64,000 nt of DNA from Nitzschia sp. DOCU1 (Eukaryota > Bacillariophyta > Bacillariophyceae > Bacillariales > Bacillariaceae), in NCBI GenBank assembly GCA_951394045.1, contig OX595985.1, positions 4,960,001-5,024,000 on the forward strand, read 5' to 3'. The notes under the pieces were generated by a model. The model worked only from the letters and a program-made list of their open reading frames with translations. It had not been told where the DNA came from and ran no database searches. A program made the position numbers and the translations under genes. Below are positions 1-9,069 of this stretch, one piece after another; the stretch's first letter is position 1; every line of letters starts with the position of its first letter.

Positions 1-1288
1 TTGGATCAGTTTGAATTGCATAGCGAATAGCGGGAGTCAAGCTCCACCACTCCGCCTCCGTCATATAACGGTGCGGGTCGGAAAGGTCCACGCCAGCATA
101 AGACTGTGGGACCCCTGGGATACGGTTGGAGGACCTGCCTCCTCGACCGCCCCTTCCGTCTCGCCCTCCACCACGGCCACGGCCTCCCCGGTGACTAGAA
201 CCATCATTGCTTGCCTGTGAAATGTGCCTGTTAGCGCGTTTGTATCCTCCGCCTCGTTCAAACATAGCAGGGTGAGCACGACGCAAAGTATCACTGAGCG
301 TAGCGGCGCTTTTGTCAAAGTCAGCTCTCAAGTTCCTGTCAAGCATGATATACTCAACCGTAGCCTTAAATTCAGGCGCATTTGTATTGATACCACGAGT
401 CAATTTCTCAACCTGTTCCTCGCCCGTAACAGGGCGTCCATACTTCCTCATAGTCTCGAATGCGGACTTGAGCTCCGAAACGTATGACTCAAAACTCTTA
501 CTCTGTTCATTGCGCCAGTGCAAATGCTCGATTTGATAGCGAGCCTGTTCCAAACGACGCTGTTTCATATCTGGCCCATCGTAATGGGACCTGAGGTCTT
601 GCATCGTCATCCTACCGTCCTTGTGCTTTTCGTTACCTTTCACCCAATGATAGGCGTCCGTACTAATCACGCACTGCATAATCTTGCGGAATACCACCTC
701 CGCGTCTTTCTTGAATACTCTACCCTCGAGTGTAGCGCTCCAAAACGGCAAGGTATCATCCCTGTCTGGGTCGTTATCATCGCGGACAACGTACGACAAC
801 GGAACGTTGCTGGCACCCTTCATGCTCTCCAAGTGGTTGATAAAATCTTTCTCCCAGTCAATCCATTTCTCGGGCTTGAGCTTTCCGGGCATTTTAATTT
901 CATCCGCTTCGTTCCCTGCTTCCTTCTCCTGGATTCCTAAGTTGTATTGGTTCTTAGCATCGGAATACGCATCCAGATCAAAGTCATCCGGGAGCAAGGC
1001 TGCGCCACGCGAGTTCAAATCACGGACCCAAAATGCGAGGATTTGCAACTTCTTGATCCCAATCGCATTAAGCTTCGGCTTCATGTTTCCTCCCATGTCA
1101 CTCCACTCCTTGTCGGTAAAACCAATCATGTCCTCCAAGTCGTTGATGCCCTGCAAATGGACCTGAAAGGCTTGCAAGCGGCTCAAACCAAGCACATCAT
1201 GCAAAATGAATGGGACATCGTCCACGTTCGCCCCGCCGTTGGCGTTGAAGTAGGCGTTCGCCTGAGCAACTGTCGCATCGTTAACCAT
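1..1288 (-). CDS. Ty1/copia-type Gag, 5' part of a polyprotein running off the left edge
   Basis: An uninterrupted minus-strand frame opens at ATG 1288-1286 and is still open at base 1, giving at least 429 residues. Gag proteins of LTR retrotransposons package the element RNA into cytoplasmic particles. The N-terminal half holds an acidic/aromatic region and a KPEKWIDWEKDF-type segment near residue 165, of the kind found in diatom copia Gags. The visible C-terminal part is an arginine-glycine-rich RGG stretch (about residues 370-395) that would bind RNA. The protease, integrase and reverse transcriptase should lie left of the window. There is no stop or frameshift, so this copy may be young compared with the gypsy copy beside it. 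The family assignment rests on recognition of the Gag pattern, not on a visible pol. Confidence 0.7.
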   Translation of the reverse strand, partial: MVNDATVAQANAYFNANGGANVDDVPFILHDVLGLSRLQAFQVHLQGINDLEDMIGFTDKEWSDMGGNMKPKLNAIGIKKLQILAFWVRDLNSRGAALLPDDFDLDAYSDAKNQYNLGIQEKEAGNEADEIKMPGKLKPEKWIDWEKDFINHLESMKGASNVPLSYVVRDDNDPDRDDTLPFWSATLEGRVFKKDAEVVFRKIMQCVISTDAYHWVKGNEKHKDGRMTMQDLRSHYDGPDMKQRRLEQARYQIEHLHWRNEQSKSFESYVSELKSAFETMRKYGRPVTGEEQVEKLTRGINTNAPEFKATVEYIMLDRNLRADFDKSAATLSDTLRRAHPAMFERGGGYKRANRHISQASNDGSSHRGGRGRGGGRDGRGGRGGRSSNRIPGVPQSYAGVDLSDPHRYMTEAEWWSLTPAIRYAIQTDP

Positions 1289-1743
1289 GTTTCCTTAATT
1301 TGTGCGCAAACAGTAATATGTTAGTCAATAAAACGGTGGGCCGGAGCCCGATCCGCACGTTTCCTAGTCGCCTTTTGTCCTGAGTTTGGGTCAAAGACCC
1401 TTTCCTGTTGTTCCTTTCGTTGTACCTCGAGCCTGCCCACGGAGAGTTGCATTTAAAAGTGGCACCAGGGCCGCAACTTCGAAGCAGTTTTACACCTCAA
1501 TTGTGGGTGTCTCGGGCGCCGAACGGGGTGATCAGTCCCTGGCGTTGCCTAATTGCCTTGTATCCCTGTTTCCTTGTTCTCCTCGAAAACTCTTTCTTTT
1601 TCCTTACTACCTTCGAAACCCTCCAAAGCGTCCTGGGTCTGATAAACTGTGTAAAGTTTCCTGTGACTTACTCGTATCCTAATGATGATAAGCAGACGTA
1701 AAGCTAAAGACAACCGTATCCGAGATAAACCAAGATTAGATTG
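1289..1743 (-). other. Leader or 5' LTR region of the copia element; boundary with the gypsy copy unresolved
   Basis: This stretch separates the copia Gag start from recognisable gypsy pol. It should contain the 5' LTR and primer-binding site of the copia element, since the element is read on the minus strand. I could not identify both LTR ends because the partner LTR lies outside the window. A GGCGCC-centred segment near 1517-1527 is a possible primer-binding region but is not convincing. The exact junction with gypsy sequence lies somewhere between about 1740 and 1930. Confidence 0.35.
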
Positions 1744-1929
1744 TGCCATTGTCGATGGCTTACGTATTTCCTCCTTTCCATGACCGATGACCGTGCGCGT
1801 GATGTGCGCATATGCCACATCCACATTCGAACACTGAAGATGGAAAACAATTTTGCGCTATTGTGCATGAGGCTCTCTATGATGATAATCCTGTGCAAAT
1901 GGAATCCCTGATAGCCAATGCCCAGGTGC

Positions 1930-2150
1930 GGGTTTGGTTTGACCTGGCGACCAAACGTCCATCGCGCACACATCAAAAGGTTCATCCATTTCCAATGCCT
2001 GCAGGATCTATTGATCCTTGTGATTCGTTATATTGGTTGCCCTGCAATGCGCGCATCCTTTCACCATCTTATCTATTTCGACTGCCATCTTCGGCCACCA
2101 ATACCTTGCGGTGATACGGTAGTACGTCTTGTGGCTGGACATGTGTCCTG
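1930..2150 (-). pseudogene. Integrase remnant of the gypsy pol gene
   Basis: Downstream of the stop of the main pol ORF, translation in adjacent frames recovers an HHCC-type zinc segment (AGHMSSHK, then CAHC about 2030-2060 on the minus strand). This is followed by a segment with the first catalytic aspartate (AMDVWSP near 1955). The zinc segment ends at an in-frame TAG, and the catalytic segment needs a frame change. The remaining D and E catalytic residues are not found before the copia sequence begins. The integrase is therefore truncated and non-functional. Confidence 0.6.
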
Positions 2151-5100
2151 CTATGGGTGTCGCGTGGTACGCGCCGAAATGATGACATCTCGCAGTTTCT
2201 TTGGTACGACCGCCCTTCGGAGCTGCCTAATGTTCGTTGCTTTCGGCTCCTCGTACTCGTAGAGTATTTCGTTTTCCACTTCCAATCGTCCTTTTTCGAA
2301 CGCGCTCCAGTATGCCGGATCTTGTAACATCTCCCGTTTCAGTCGGGTCTTGTTTGTGAGGGAGTCCATGATGCGTTGCAAGTCTGGTTCCGCTTTGGTC
2401 TCTGCAATCCATAGGTCCCTCGTTGGCAATGGCCACGTGGTGTGTTGATTTATCCGCCTTGTGACCATGGCCTTTAAATGCTCATGCCTCTCGTCCCCAT
2501 ATGACGTTAGCTCCATCGCTGTCGTATCGTCCATGATTGTTTCGTCCAATTCAGCCTCGAGGATGGGTACCATTATTTTTGCCCATGTCTCCTCAGGTGC
2601 GGTTGTCCTCACTCTCGCTCGCTCTTTACTCCATTTGGTGCCGTTCCATTCCAAATGTTGTCGAGCCTGCTCGGCTTCCATCCCTAAAAGTTGCAAAGTT
2701 TCCCATGGTCTTATGGCTCTCGCCTGTGCCGGGACCCATGCGTCGTTGGCTTCGACTATGAACTCTCCTCTTCCGATGGCTTCATCCCCTTTTGCCAAAT
2801 TTGGTGCCACTTCTGCGGCTGTGAATACTTTGCGAGTCTGCGGTGCGTCGTTGGTACCGACGTTGACGATCTTTTCCTCAGTGTCTTTGTTGCTCGGAGC
2901 GATGTGACAATAATCGCTGTAACTTGAATTCGGCAGGTCTAGTACGTCCCCTAGGGTTCTGCCTGTTATTTTGGCGCTCTCCTCGCCTTCAAACACTTTC
3001 AGTTTGTTTCTTGTAGCTACCAGGACTAAATGTCTTGATGCCACTGCCGCCCCACATTCGTCCCCTTTTAAGTCGAGTTCTTGCGTATGGAACTCGAATT
3101 CCGAAAGTGTTTTATTCCAACGTCCCCTGTTACCGCGGTTCTTTTCGTTTTCACTCCAGCACATGACTACCGTGGTTGCCCCTTGGGCTTTGGCCTTGTC
3201 AATTAATTCCTCCAGTGCTTCATGGCGTGGTGAGGTATTAATGTCGTCTGCCTGGTTGATGAGTACCCATTCTACTGGTGGCGGTGGCTTCGCGCTGTTG
3301 GTCATGTGCTTCACTGCTGTTTCCAATTGTGGGCAGTCTAATTTTTCTTGCCAATATTCATCTTCGTCTGTTTGCAGGGTTGTCATTGCCTCGTACCCTA
3401 GCCTCTCCATTGCGATGGTGGCCATCTGTAAGCCTGCTCCAACAATCCACGTAGCTCGCCCTGTGTCACACACTCTTGCTAAGTCGGTTCTCAACGTCGT
3501 CCACGGGCCTCTGATTTCCGGCCTCCTATTTTCTATTGGCCATGGCGTCGGCCCTTGTGTTGCTCTCCAAAAAGCTGCAACAACGGGATTGTTGGTCACA
3601 GTCGACTCAACGCTTTTCTCTCTCCAGTCGGCCACTGTCGACTCATACCGCGATAACAAATCACATTCCACCAGCATGCGCCCCGGTCGATGCACTATCG
3701 TGAAATTGTATGCCAGCAATTCCATTCTCCACCTTTGGGTTGTGTGAGTGATGTTGGCTTCCCCTTCAAAGAATTTTGTTAGACCACTGCAATCCGTGAT
3801 CCATGTGAATTCTCGTCCTACGAGCCATTTACGGAGTTTTCGCATTGCCCATCTCCCGCAGGCGGCTTCGCCTACATATGAATGATAATCTCGTTCTGGT
3901 CCTTTGCATTTTCGCGACATGAACAAGATCGGACGTAGTCTCAGTCCCGACAACGTTTTGTCGAATTCACATTTGTCGCCCTCTGCTTCCCGCAGTAATG
4001 CTTCTTCTGCTTCTTCGGACGTTTCGGCTTGCAATAACGCCGATCCCATGGCGTCCTTCGACCAATCCGTTTTCAAAAAGAATCTTCGATTCGAGTCCGG
4101 TCTTTTTAGTACCGGGCCCGTCAGGATCGCTTGTTTCAGTCTTTCTAATTGCTCATCGTGTTCTCTTTTCCATTCCGTTTTCAGTAACCCTTGGGCTTCT
4201 TCTTTAGTCGCTGTTCCTGGGCTTGGCTCTTTCTTCAGTAGTTCCCTGAAGATTGCGACTTCGCATTCGTAGTAAAACCCGATCAGTCCGATTAGCGTCC
4301 GAATGTCGGTGAAGTTTAGCGGCGGTCCAAGATTGTTGATGGGTTCGTATTTGGACTTCGCGGGCGCGTTGCCCTCGGGCGTTACGTCAATTCCCACGAA
4401 TTCGGCTCGATCCGGAAGGAACCTTGCCTTTCGTAGGTTCACGGTGACTCTGTACCTTTTGTAGACTTCTAAAATGGCCACAAAGTATGCCAGCGGCGAA
4501 ACAGGGTTGCGGTCGTGGATCATCACATCATCCACGATGACCTTAGAATCCGGGTTTCCCTCGGCTGCCGCGATGTGAAGGTCACGCTTCATTTCCCCAA
4601 TTGTCTTTTCAATGCCTATCGCCTTGACGCTTTCCTTGTTGCGTTCAAGTACTTGTATCATTGTGGTAATTGCTGCCGATGGGTCCTCGTGGAACCGTCG
4701 ATTCCACTCTCGTTTGAAGTCGGTTGACATTGCCACGAAGAAGGCATGGGCATTGAGGATGCCCATTGGCATTACCTTCCAATGCTTTTTTCCTTCTGGT
4801 ACGAAGAACGCCGTCTTTTCCTTTGCCGCTTCGTGCATAGCCACTTGCCAGTATCCCGCATCTAAATCCAACGTGATAAAATGTCTTGCGTCCCCAATAT
4901 CTTCGACCGCGTCGTCGCATCGCATGATGAAGCATGCGAATGGTCTGGTGACTGCATTAAGATTGCAATATGATACGCACAGTCGGAAAACATATTCTGT
5001 CCAATGTACATGTCCTTGGTTTGGCTTGGCAGCTAATACGACCATCGCACCCCATGGTCCTTCGTCATCCTCCACCAAACCTTTGTCTTCCAATACTTGG

Positions 5101-5603
5101 ACCAGTTGTCTAATTACCCTGGCCTCGTGCGGTCCGTACCTTGGCTGCTTGCAACAAACTGGTTGTATTTTTGCCGTGTCAATGTTGAAGGCATATCCGA
5201 GGATGTGGCGCTTCATGCCGGCTTTGATAAATACATCCCAGTATGCTTTTATGATTGCCTCGATTGCGCCTTGATATTCCTCTGGGCATTTGCGCCACTG
5301 GATGTTGTCGTCGAACTCTTTTCCGTGTTCGTCTTCTAGATAGTTAATTACATCCCTTCTTGGTTCTGGGCTTGCTTTTGTCTTGACCACAGTTCGTCCT
5401 TGATCCTCGAATAACCATGCGAGATCCTCCGCTAAGTCCTGTGTTTCTTCTTCTTGGTATACATTTTTCACTTGAGCTCTCCAGGCGCGTTTTGGTACTT
5501 GAACCGGCTTCGTGCCATCGTCCATGACTCCTAGTTTTGCTCGTCGCTCTTCTTCTTCGGTGGCGGATGAAGCCGCAAAAACGCCGGCATGTTGTTGGTC
5601 CAT
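2151..5603 (-). CDS. Ty3/gypsy Pol: reverse transcriptase and RNase H
   Basis: This ORF of 1150 residues carries the central pol enzymes that copy element RNA into DNA in cytoplasmic particles. The RT runs from about residue 140 to 430. It has the LDLDAGYWQ motif near residue 245 and a catalytic VDDVMI motif near 355, where most relatives have YVDDI. The connection region follows with FVGIDVTPEG. RNase H begins with DWSKDAMGSAL near residue 515 and continues through HRPGRMLVECDLLSR near 650. The tail to residue 1150 leads into the integrase remnant. The frame is continuous with the upstream protease ORF except for one TGA at 5717-5715. The ORF itself is open, but the element is broken elsewhere. 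Confidence 0.85.
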   Translation of the reverse strand: MDQQHAGVFAASSATEEEERRAKLGVMDDGTKPVQVPKRAWRAQVKNVYQEEETQDLAEDLAWLFEDQGRTVVKTKASPEPRRDVINYLEDEHGKEFDDNIQWRKCPEEYQGAIEAIIKAYWDVFIKAGMKRHILGYAFNIDTAKIQPVCCKQPRYGPHEARVIRQLVQVLEDKGLVEDDEGPWGAMVVLAAKPNQGHVHWTEYVFRLCVSYCNLNAVTRPFACFIMRCDDAVEDIGDARHFITLDLDAGYWQVAMHEAAKEKTAFFVPEGKKHWKVMPMGILNAHAFFVAMSTDFKREWNRRFHEDPSAAITTMIQVLERNKESVKAIGIEKTIGEMKRDLHIAAAEGNPDSKVIVDDVMIHDRNPVSPLAYFVAILEVYKRYRVTVNLRKARFLPDRAEFVGIDVTPEGNAPAKSKYEPINNLGPPLNFTDIRTLIGLIGFYYECEVAIFRELLKKEPSPGTATKEEAQGLLKTEWKREHDEQLERLKQAILTGPVLKRPDSNRRFFLKTDWSKDAMGSALLQAETSEEAEEALLREAEGDKCEFDKTLSGLRLRPILFMSRKCKGPERDYHSYVGEAACGRWAMRKLRKWLVGREFTWITDCSGLTKFFEGEANITHTTQRWRMELLAYNFTIVHRPGRMLVECDLLSRYESTVADWREKSVESTVTNNPVVAAFWRATQGPTPWPIENRRPEIRGPWTTLRTDLARVCDTGRATWIVGAGLQMATIAMERLGYEAMTTLQTDEDEYWQEKLDCPQLETAVKHMTNSAKPPPPVEWVLINQADDINTSPRHEALEELIDKAKAQGATTVVMCWSENEKNRGNRGRWNKTLSEFEFHTQELDLKGDECGAAVASRHLVLVATRNKLKVFEGEESAKITGRTLGDVLDLPNSSYSDYCHIAPSNKDTEEKIVNVGTNDAPQTRKVFTAAEVAPNLAKGDEAIGRGEFIVEANDAWVPAQARAIRPWETLQLLGMEAEQARQHLEWNGTKWSKERARVRTTAPEETWAKIMVPILEAELDETIMDDTTAMELTSYGDERHEHLKAMVTRRINQHTTWPLPTRDLWIAETKAEPDLQRIMDSLTNKTRLKREMLQDPAYWSAFEKGRLEVENEILYEYEEPKATNIRQLRRAVVPKKLRDVIISARTTRHP

Positions 5604-5714
5604 CCTGAGTGCTCGTAGTTGGGGGGCCGCTCCTACACGAGAAAGATTAGTCCATGTCGTTGATTTAGTTTTATGAATTGATCTTTCTGGTGCTTGTTTC
5701 GTCCCCCGTGCCCG

Positions 5715-6845
5715 TCAGGCCATCAGGTCTTCCATTTCCGGTTCTGTGTCTTTCTGGTTGATGACATTGCCTTCCTTGCCCATGAGCATAGTGATAGCTT
5801 TCTTCGAGGGCAAGATTCCTTCCATCACGTCCAAGAAGGATACTTTTCCGACTCTTTCGTTGACGACTTGAATGTTCTTGGCCTTGGCGAGTAGGATCTT
5901 GTTTCTGTCTTGGCTCACTGCCGCAATCTCCTCAATTGGAATTAAGTTTGGTCGTTCCAATGTCAATTTGAACTCGTTGTCAAATATTTTAGAGTGTACG
6001 ATGCCTTCATCAAAGTCGGCCTTGAGCTTTGCTGCCATAATTAGTGGCAATCCGTAAATTGTGTTGAGTGGCAAGGTTTCCGTGAGTCCAATCATGACGG
6101 TGTGATTGGCGCTCGACTCGTCACAGTAGGGTATGAAGTATTCCATGATGTGAGTACTTTTCACCTGGCCGTCAATTCCTCCGATGGCGATTGGTTCGTA
6201 GCGGTAGCTCTCCAATTCGTGCACGGCTTTGACAGCTTCTGGGTAGCATCTTGCAATTTCGTAGTGGTACGGCAACCATCCCATGGTGCAGCAGCCTCCC
6301 GTGTCGTACAAACCTTTGACGAATATATTTGCTGACGTTGTCTTGCCGATTGGAAGGGCCATGAATGCGAGCATGGAATTGACCGCGAATTCCAAACGTC
6401 GCCCGACTGGTTCTATCATGGCAAACGTGTTGCCGGCTGCCCTGTTATTCCCTTCTTCTTCTTTGTCACTTCCCTCCGCCCTCCAGAATGCAAAAGTGCG
6501 TCGGGTCACCCCTGGGGTGGTCTTGGCTCCTTTGTGGTCCTTGCCGCTCCTATTTTGTTTGTCGACGGCGCTGGCCAGACTTGTTAGGAGTCTGGTGCGT
6601 TCGGTTGGACTTGTAGCTTCATCTGTGATTTTCTTGAGATGATCGAAAATCTCGGTGGACATATAGCCTCCTTTATGCGGCTCTTTTCCGGATCGCCATC
6701 TGGCTCTGCTTTCCCTGTGGGCCTTCATGCGTTTATAGAAGTTTTTCAGCACTTCTTTGTCCATCTTCTTAGGGCAGTCTTGGAAGAAATGTCCGGTTTC
6801 ATTGCAGCCGTAGCATTCTCTTGGGAACGGGGTTCCGCTGGCTAT
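5715..6845 (-). CDS. Gypsy zinc knuckle and aspartic protease segment of gag-pol
   Basis: The frame opens after TAA 6848-6846 and runs to TGA 5717-5715. Near its start a CCHC zinc knuckle (C-Y-G-C...GH...C, about 6816-6777) would bind the packaged RNA. About 150 residues after ATG 6764 the segment GLYDTGGCC carries the DTG catalytic motif of retroviral-type aspartic proteases, which cleave the polyprotein. The stop codon is in the same frame as the RT ORF, 38 codons upstream of its first ATG. The original element therefore probably encoded PR and RT in one polyprotein, now split by a TGA. Stop readthrough is possible but cannot be shown here. Confidence 0.75.
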   Translation of the reverse strand: MASGTPFPRECYGCNETGHFFQDCPKKMDKEVLKNFYKRMKAHRESRARWRSGKEPHKGGYMSTEIFDHLKKITDEATSPTERTRLLTSLASAVDKQNRSGKDHKGAKTTPGVTRRTFAFWRAEGSDKEEEGNNRAAGNTFAMIEPVGRRLEFAVNSMLAFMALPIGKTTSANIFVKGLYDTGGCCTMGWLPYHYEIARCYPEAVKAVHELESYRYEPIAIGGIDGQVKSTHIMEYFIPYCDESSANHTVMIGLTETLPLNTIYGLPLIMAAKLKADFDEGIVHSKIFDNEFKLTLERPNLIPIEEIAAVSQDRNKILLAKAKNIQVVNERVGKVSFLDVMEGILPSKKAITMLMGKEGNVINQKDTEPEMEDLMA

Positions 6846-8514
6846 TTATCTTGGTCGCCGGCAATTGCCAGCTCTGTGGGTACCATTAAAATCGTCGACT
6901 CGTTCCCCATGTCCACATGAATGTTTTGTTGAGGTGGGTCCGCTTTCACCGTGGCCGCTGTGGACTTGTCGATAGCTGAGCCCACGAAACCACCTTGGAA
7001 AGAGCCTTGAAATCCTGGGCTAGCACCGAAGTTACTGGTTACCCCGAAATTGGGTTGTCGCATTGCGGAAAATGTGCGACCTGCTCCACGTGATATGGTG
7101 GAATGGGCCGGTGTTACCTCTCGTGGGTCGGACCACGGCCTCGTCCAATCCCTCCAATTCGGACGATTTGCTTCATTTCTGCTTCTTGTTCCTCGCATAT
7201 CTTCTTGAAAACGTTTAGGCGACGCAAGTTGTCTGTGAAATCTGTCGGTAGACCTTGTGGACGGCTCCTGACGACCCGCTGTTGTAGCTCTCGCTCCAGC
7301 GCGTGATAGAATGTATCGGCCAGGTCCGGTAGGTCCGCTGGGGGGGCCGCTTCGTCGACATCCCTGAGGATGGTCATGAATTGGTTATAGACATCGTGTA
7401 TTTTGCTGAACACGTGACGTCCTTGGGTTCTATCCCACACCCTTTGTTCTATTTTCTTGAGGCGCATGGCCACAGAGAGGACGCCCTCCATGACCCCCAC
7501 GTAAGTTTTGGTGGCCTGAGCCAAGGCGTAGAACCTTGTTTCTTGCTTGATTTCCATAAGCCATTTGTTGAAGATACTGGCCTCTGGGATGCCCTGCTGT
7601 CGTTCTGAAAGCTTCAGAAGGAGAACTTGCTGGGCTCCTGTCTCGTAGGCCTCCACCACATCCTTGTACCTGTTTGGGTCAGTGACCATTTCAAATGTGA
7701 TGTTGTTGTGCATCGCTCCGTGTTCCTTCCAAACTTGGAGGTACACTGTGCCATTGGTTGGTGCCGGGAATTTGGCTGGGTCGATTCCTATGTCTTGGTG
7801 GGTGGTCATAGCTCTGGGGCGAACTGTCAGGTTTACCCGGAAGTACGTGGCTGACTGCCTATGGGCTGCGGAGATATCTGGCCCATCGCCTGGGTCTATG
7901 ACCTGTCCCATGGCATCCAGAATTTCCATTGTCTCCCAGCGATAAATGCCTGAATTGTATTGTCCAAACTCTGCGATGGCTGTGTCTACCATTGTCTCGG
8001 CTCCGGGACATTCCTCCATGAATATATTGGCCAGACCATCAGCCTTGTCGCTCCATGGAGCTGTGCTGTTTCTTTCAATGGCCCTGACAATCCTTTCGTG
8101 GATCTGGTTCTTGATGATTGGATCCTCTGTATATGGTGCCAACTTTGGTACCATTACCGTCAAGCGATTCCATCTCACTTCGTGATTTACGGGCATGCCG
8201 TTCTGCCAGTAGGTACTGCATCCTCCCGTGTCTGCACCCGCGCGTCCCTGGTTGTTGCCATTCTGACCTCATGCGTATGCCATGGTCCAGTGGCTATTTC
8301 CTGGAGTCGTCACTGCGCTCCCCATGCTGGCCAGTCCTTGTATGGCCCCACTTCCTTCCCGCAACTGATCGTACGGAGCAGAATAGCCTCCGTTCTGGTA
8401 TGCGGCGGCTGGGAACAAATCGTCCAGCGGGATACCACTTAAAGTAAGTCCGTCCTCGTCTAACTCTCCTAACGATTCTAGATACTCGTTATCCAACAAT
8501 CGATCATTCCTCAT
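6842..8514 (-). pseudogene. Gypsy Gag, interrupted by an in-frame TGA and a frame change
   Basis: The first part (8514-8269) ends at TGA 8271-8269. The same frame continues without interruption from 8268 to the stop at 7114, so one gag gene of about 467 codons is split by a single stop. A second overlapping frame (7198-6842) carries a glycine/phenylalanine-rich stretch leading toward the zinc knuckle, which suggests another frame change near 7150. Gag would form the particle shell. The protein has no strong motif; it is identified by position before the zinc knuckle and protease. The TGA can be explained by a CGA-to-TGA change. Confidence 0.65.
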
Positions 8515-8801
8515 CGTCTACTCTTATGACTGTCGCACTGCCTCCCCGCTGGAGGGTTGTTGTCTGAGCAGATTGTGTCGATGCCTCTCGTCCATAGCTT
8601 TCAGCGATCCACACTAGAGAGTCGTTGCCTCGTCTCTTCATGTGGCTGACGTGGAGTCTCTGCCTTCCGCCTCTGGTCCGTCGGTCATCTTCTCCCTCGA
8701 CTCGTCCGACCGGCTACAGTCTTCAGCCACCCAATAGGGAGCTGAGTCTAAAATCCTGGGCGCAGAAACCGCGCGATTTAGACCTCAAGTCTCAATTCTA
8801 A

Positions 8802-8934
8802 CGCAAATAAAGGCCTTTATTTGCGATGGGTACGTATTTAGGGCTGTAGAATCAATACCGAGTCTAGCTCACCTTCGCAAATAAAGGCACTTATTCGCCA
8901 TCATTCGACGTCACGACCGCTCCGTCGTGACGTC
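8802..8934. promoter_or_regulatory. Three palindromes upstream of the Crypton recombinase gene
   Basis: A perfect 24-bp palindrome with half-site CGCAAATAAAGG lies at 8802-8825. A degenerate version of the same palindrome (second half ACTTATTCGCC-like) lies at 8876-8899. Just after it, 8907-8934 forms an 11-bp perfect inverted repeat, GACGTCACGAC, with a six-base spacer. They sit 135-270 bp upstream of the recombinase ATG and within 200 bp of the element end. Such sites could bind the recombinase, its GCR1_C domain or a host regulator; that role is inference. Confidence 0.6.
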
Positions 8935-9069
8935 CCACCCAGAGTTCAAAACCACGCCGGCGTGCCCGTCGAAACGGTCCGATCCGAGCAAGTCTCCCGC
9001 CAAGATCCCGATGAGCGTCTTCCATTTTCGTCGTCGCAAACACATTCGCATCGCATTGCATTGTCAACC

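Larger units (their letters stand above)
1744..8733 (-). mobile_element. Decayed Ty3/gypsy LTR retrotransposon, gag-PR-RT-RNaseH-partial integrase
   Basis: Minus-strand gag, protease, reverse transcriptase, RNase H and the start of an integrase occur in the order diagnostic of Ty3/gypsy elements. The left end is lost in the integrase, where a copia element adjoins. The right end is cut by the left Crypton at 8734. No LTR is recognisable on either side. In-frame stops at 8271-8269 (TGA, gag), 5717-5715 (TGA, between PR and RT) and about 2011-2009 (TAG, integrase), with frame changes around 7114-7198 and 6845, show that the copy is inactive. Confidence 0.85.

Noticed and set aside
1300..1700. 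Defined LTR of the copia element
   Set aside because: The second LTR is outside the window and no convincing TG...CA borders with a primer-binding site could be fixed.
2971..3747. 258-residue plus-strand ORF inside gypsy pol
   Set aside because: It is the complement of the RT/RNase H frame, which carries the recognisable motifs.
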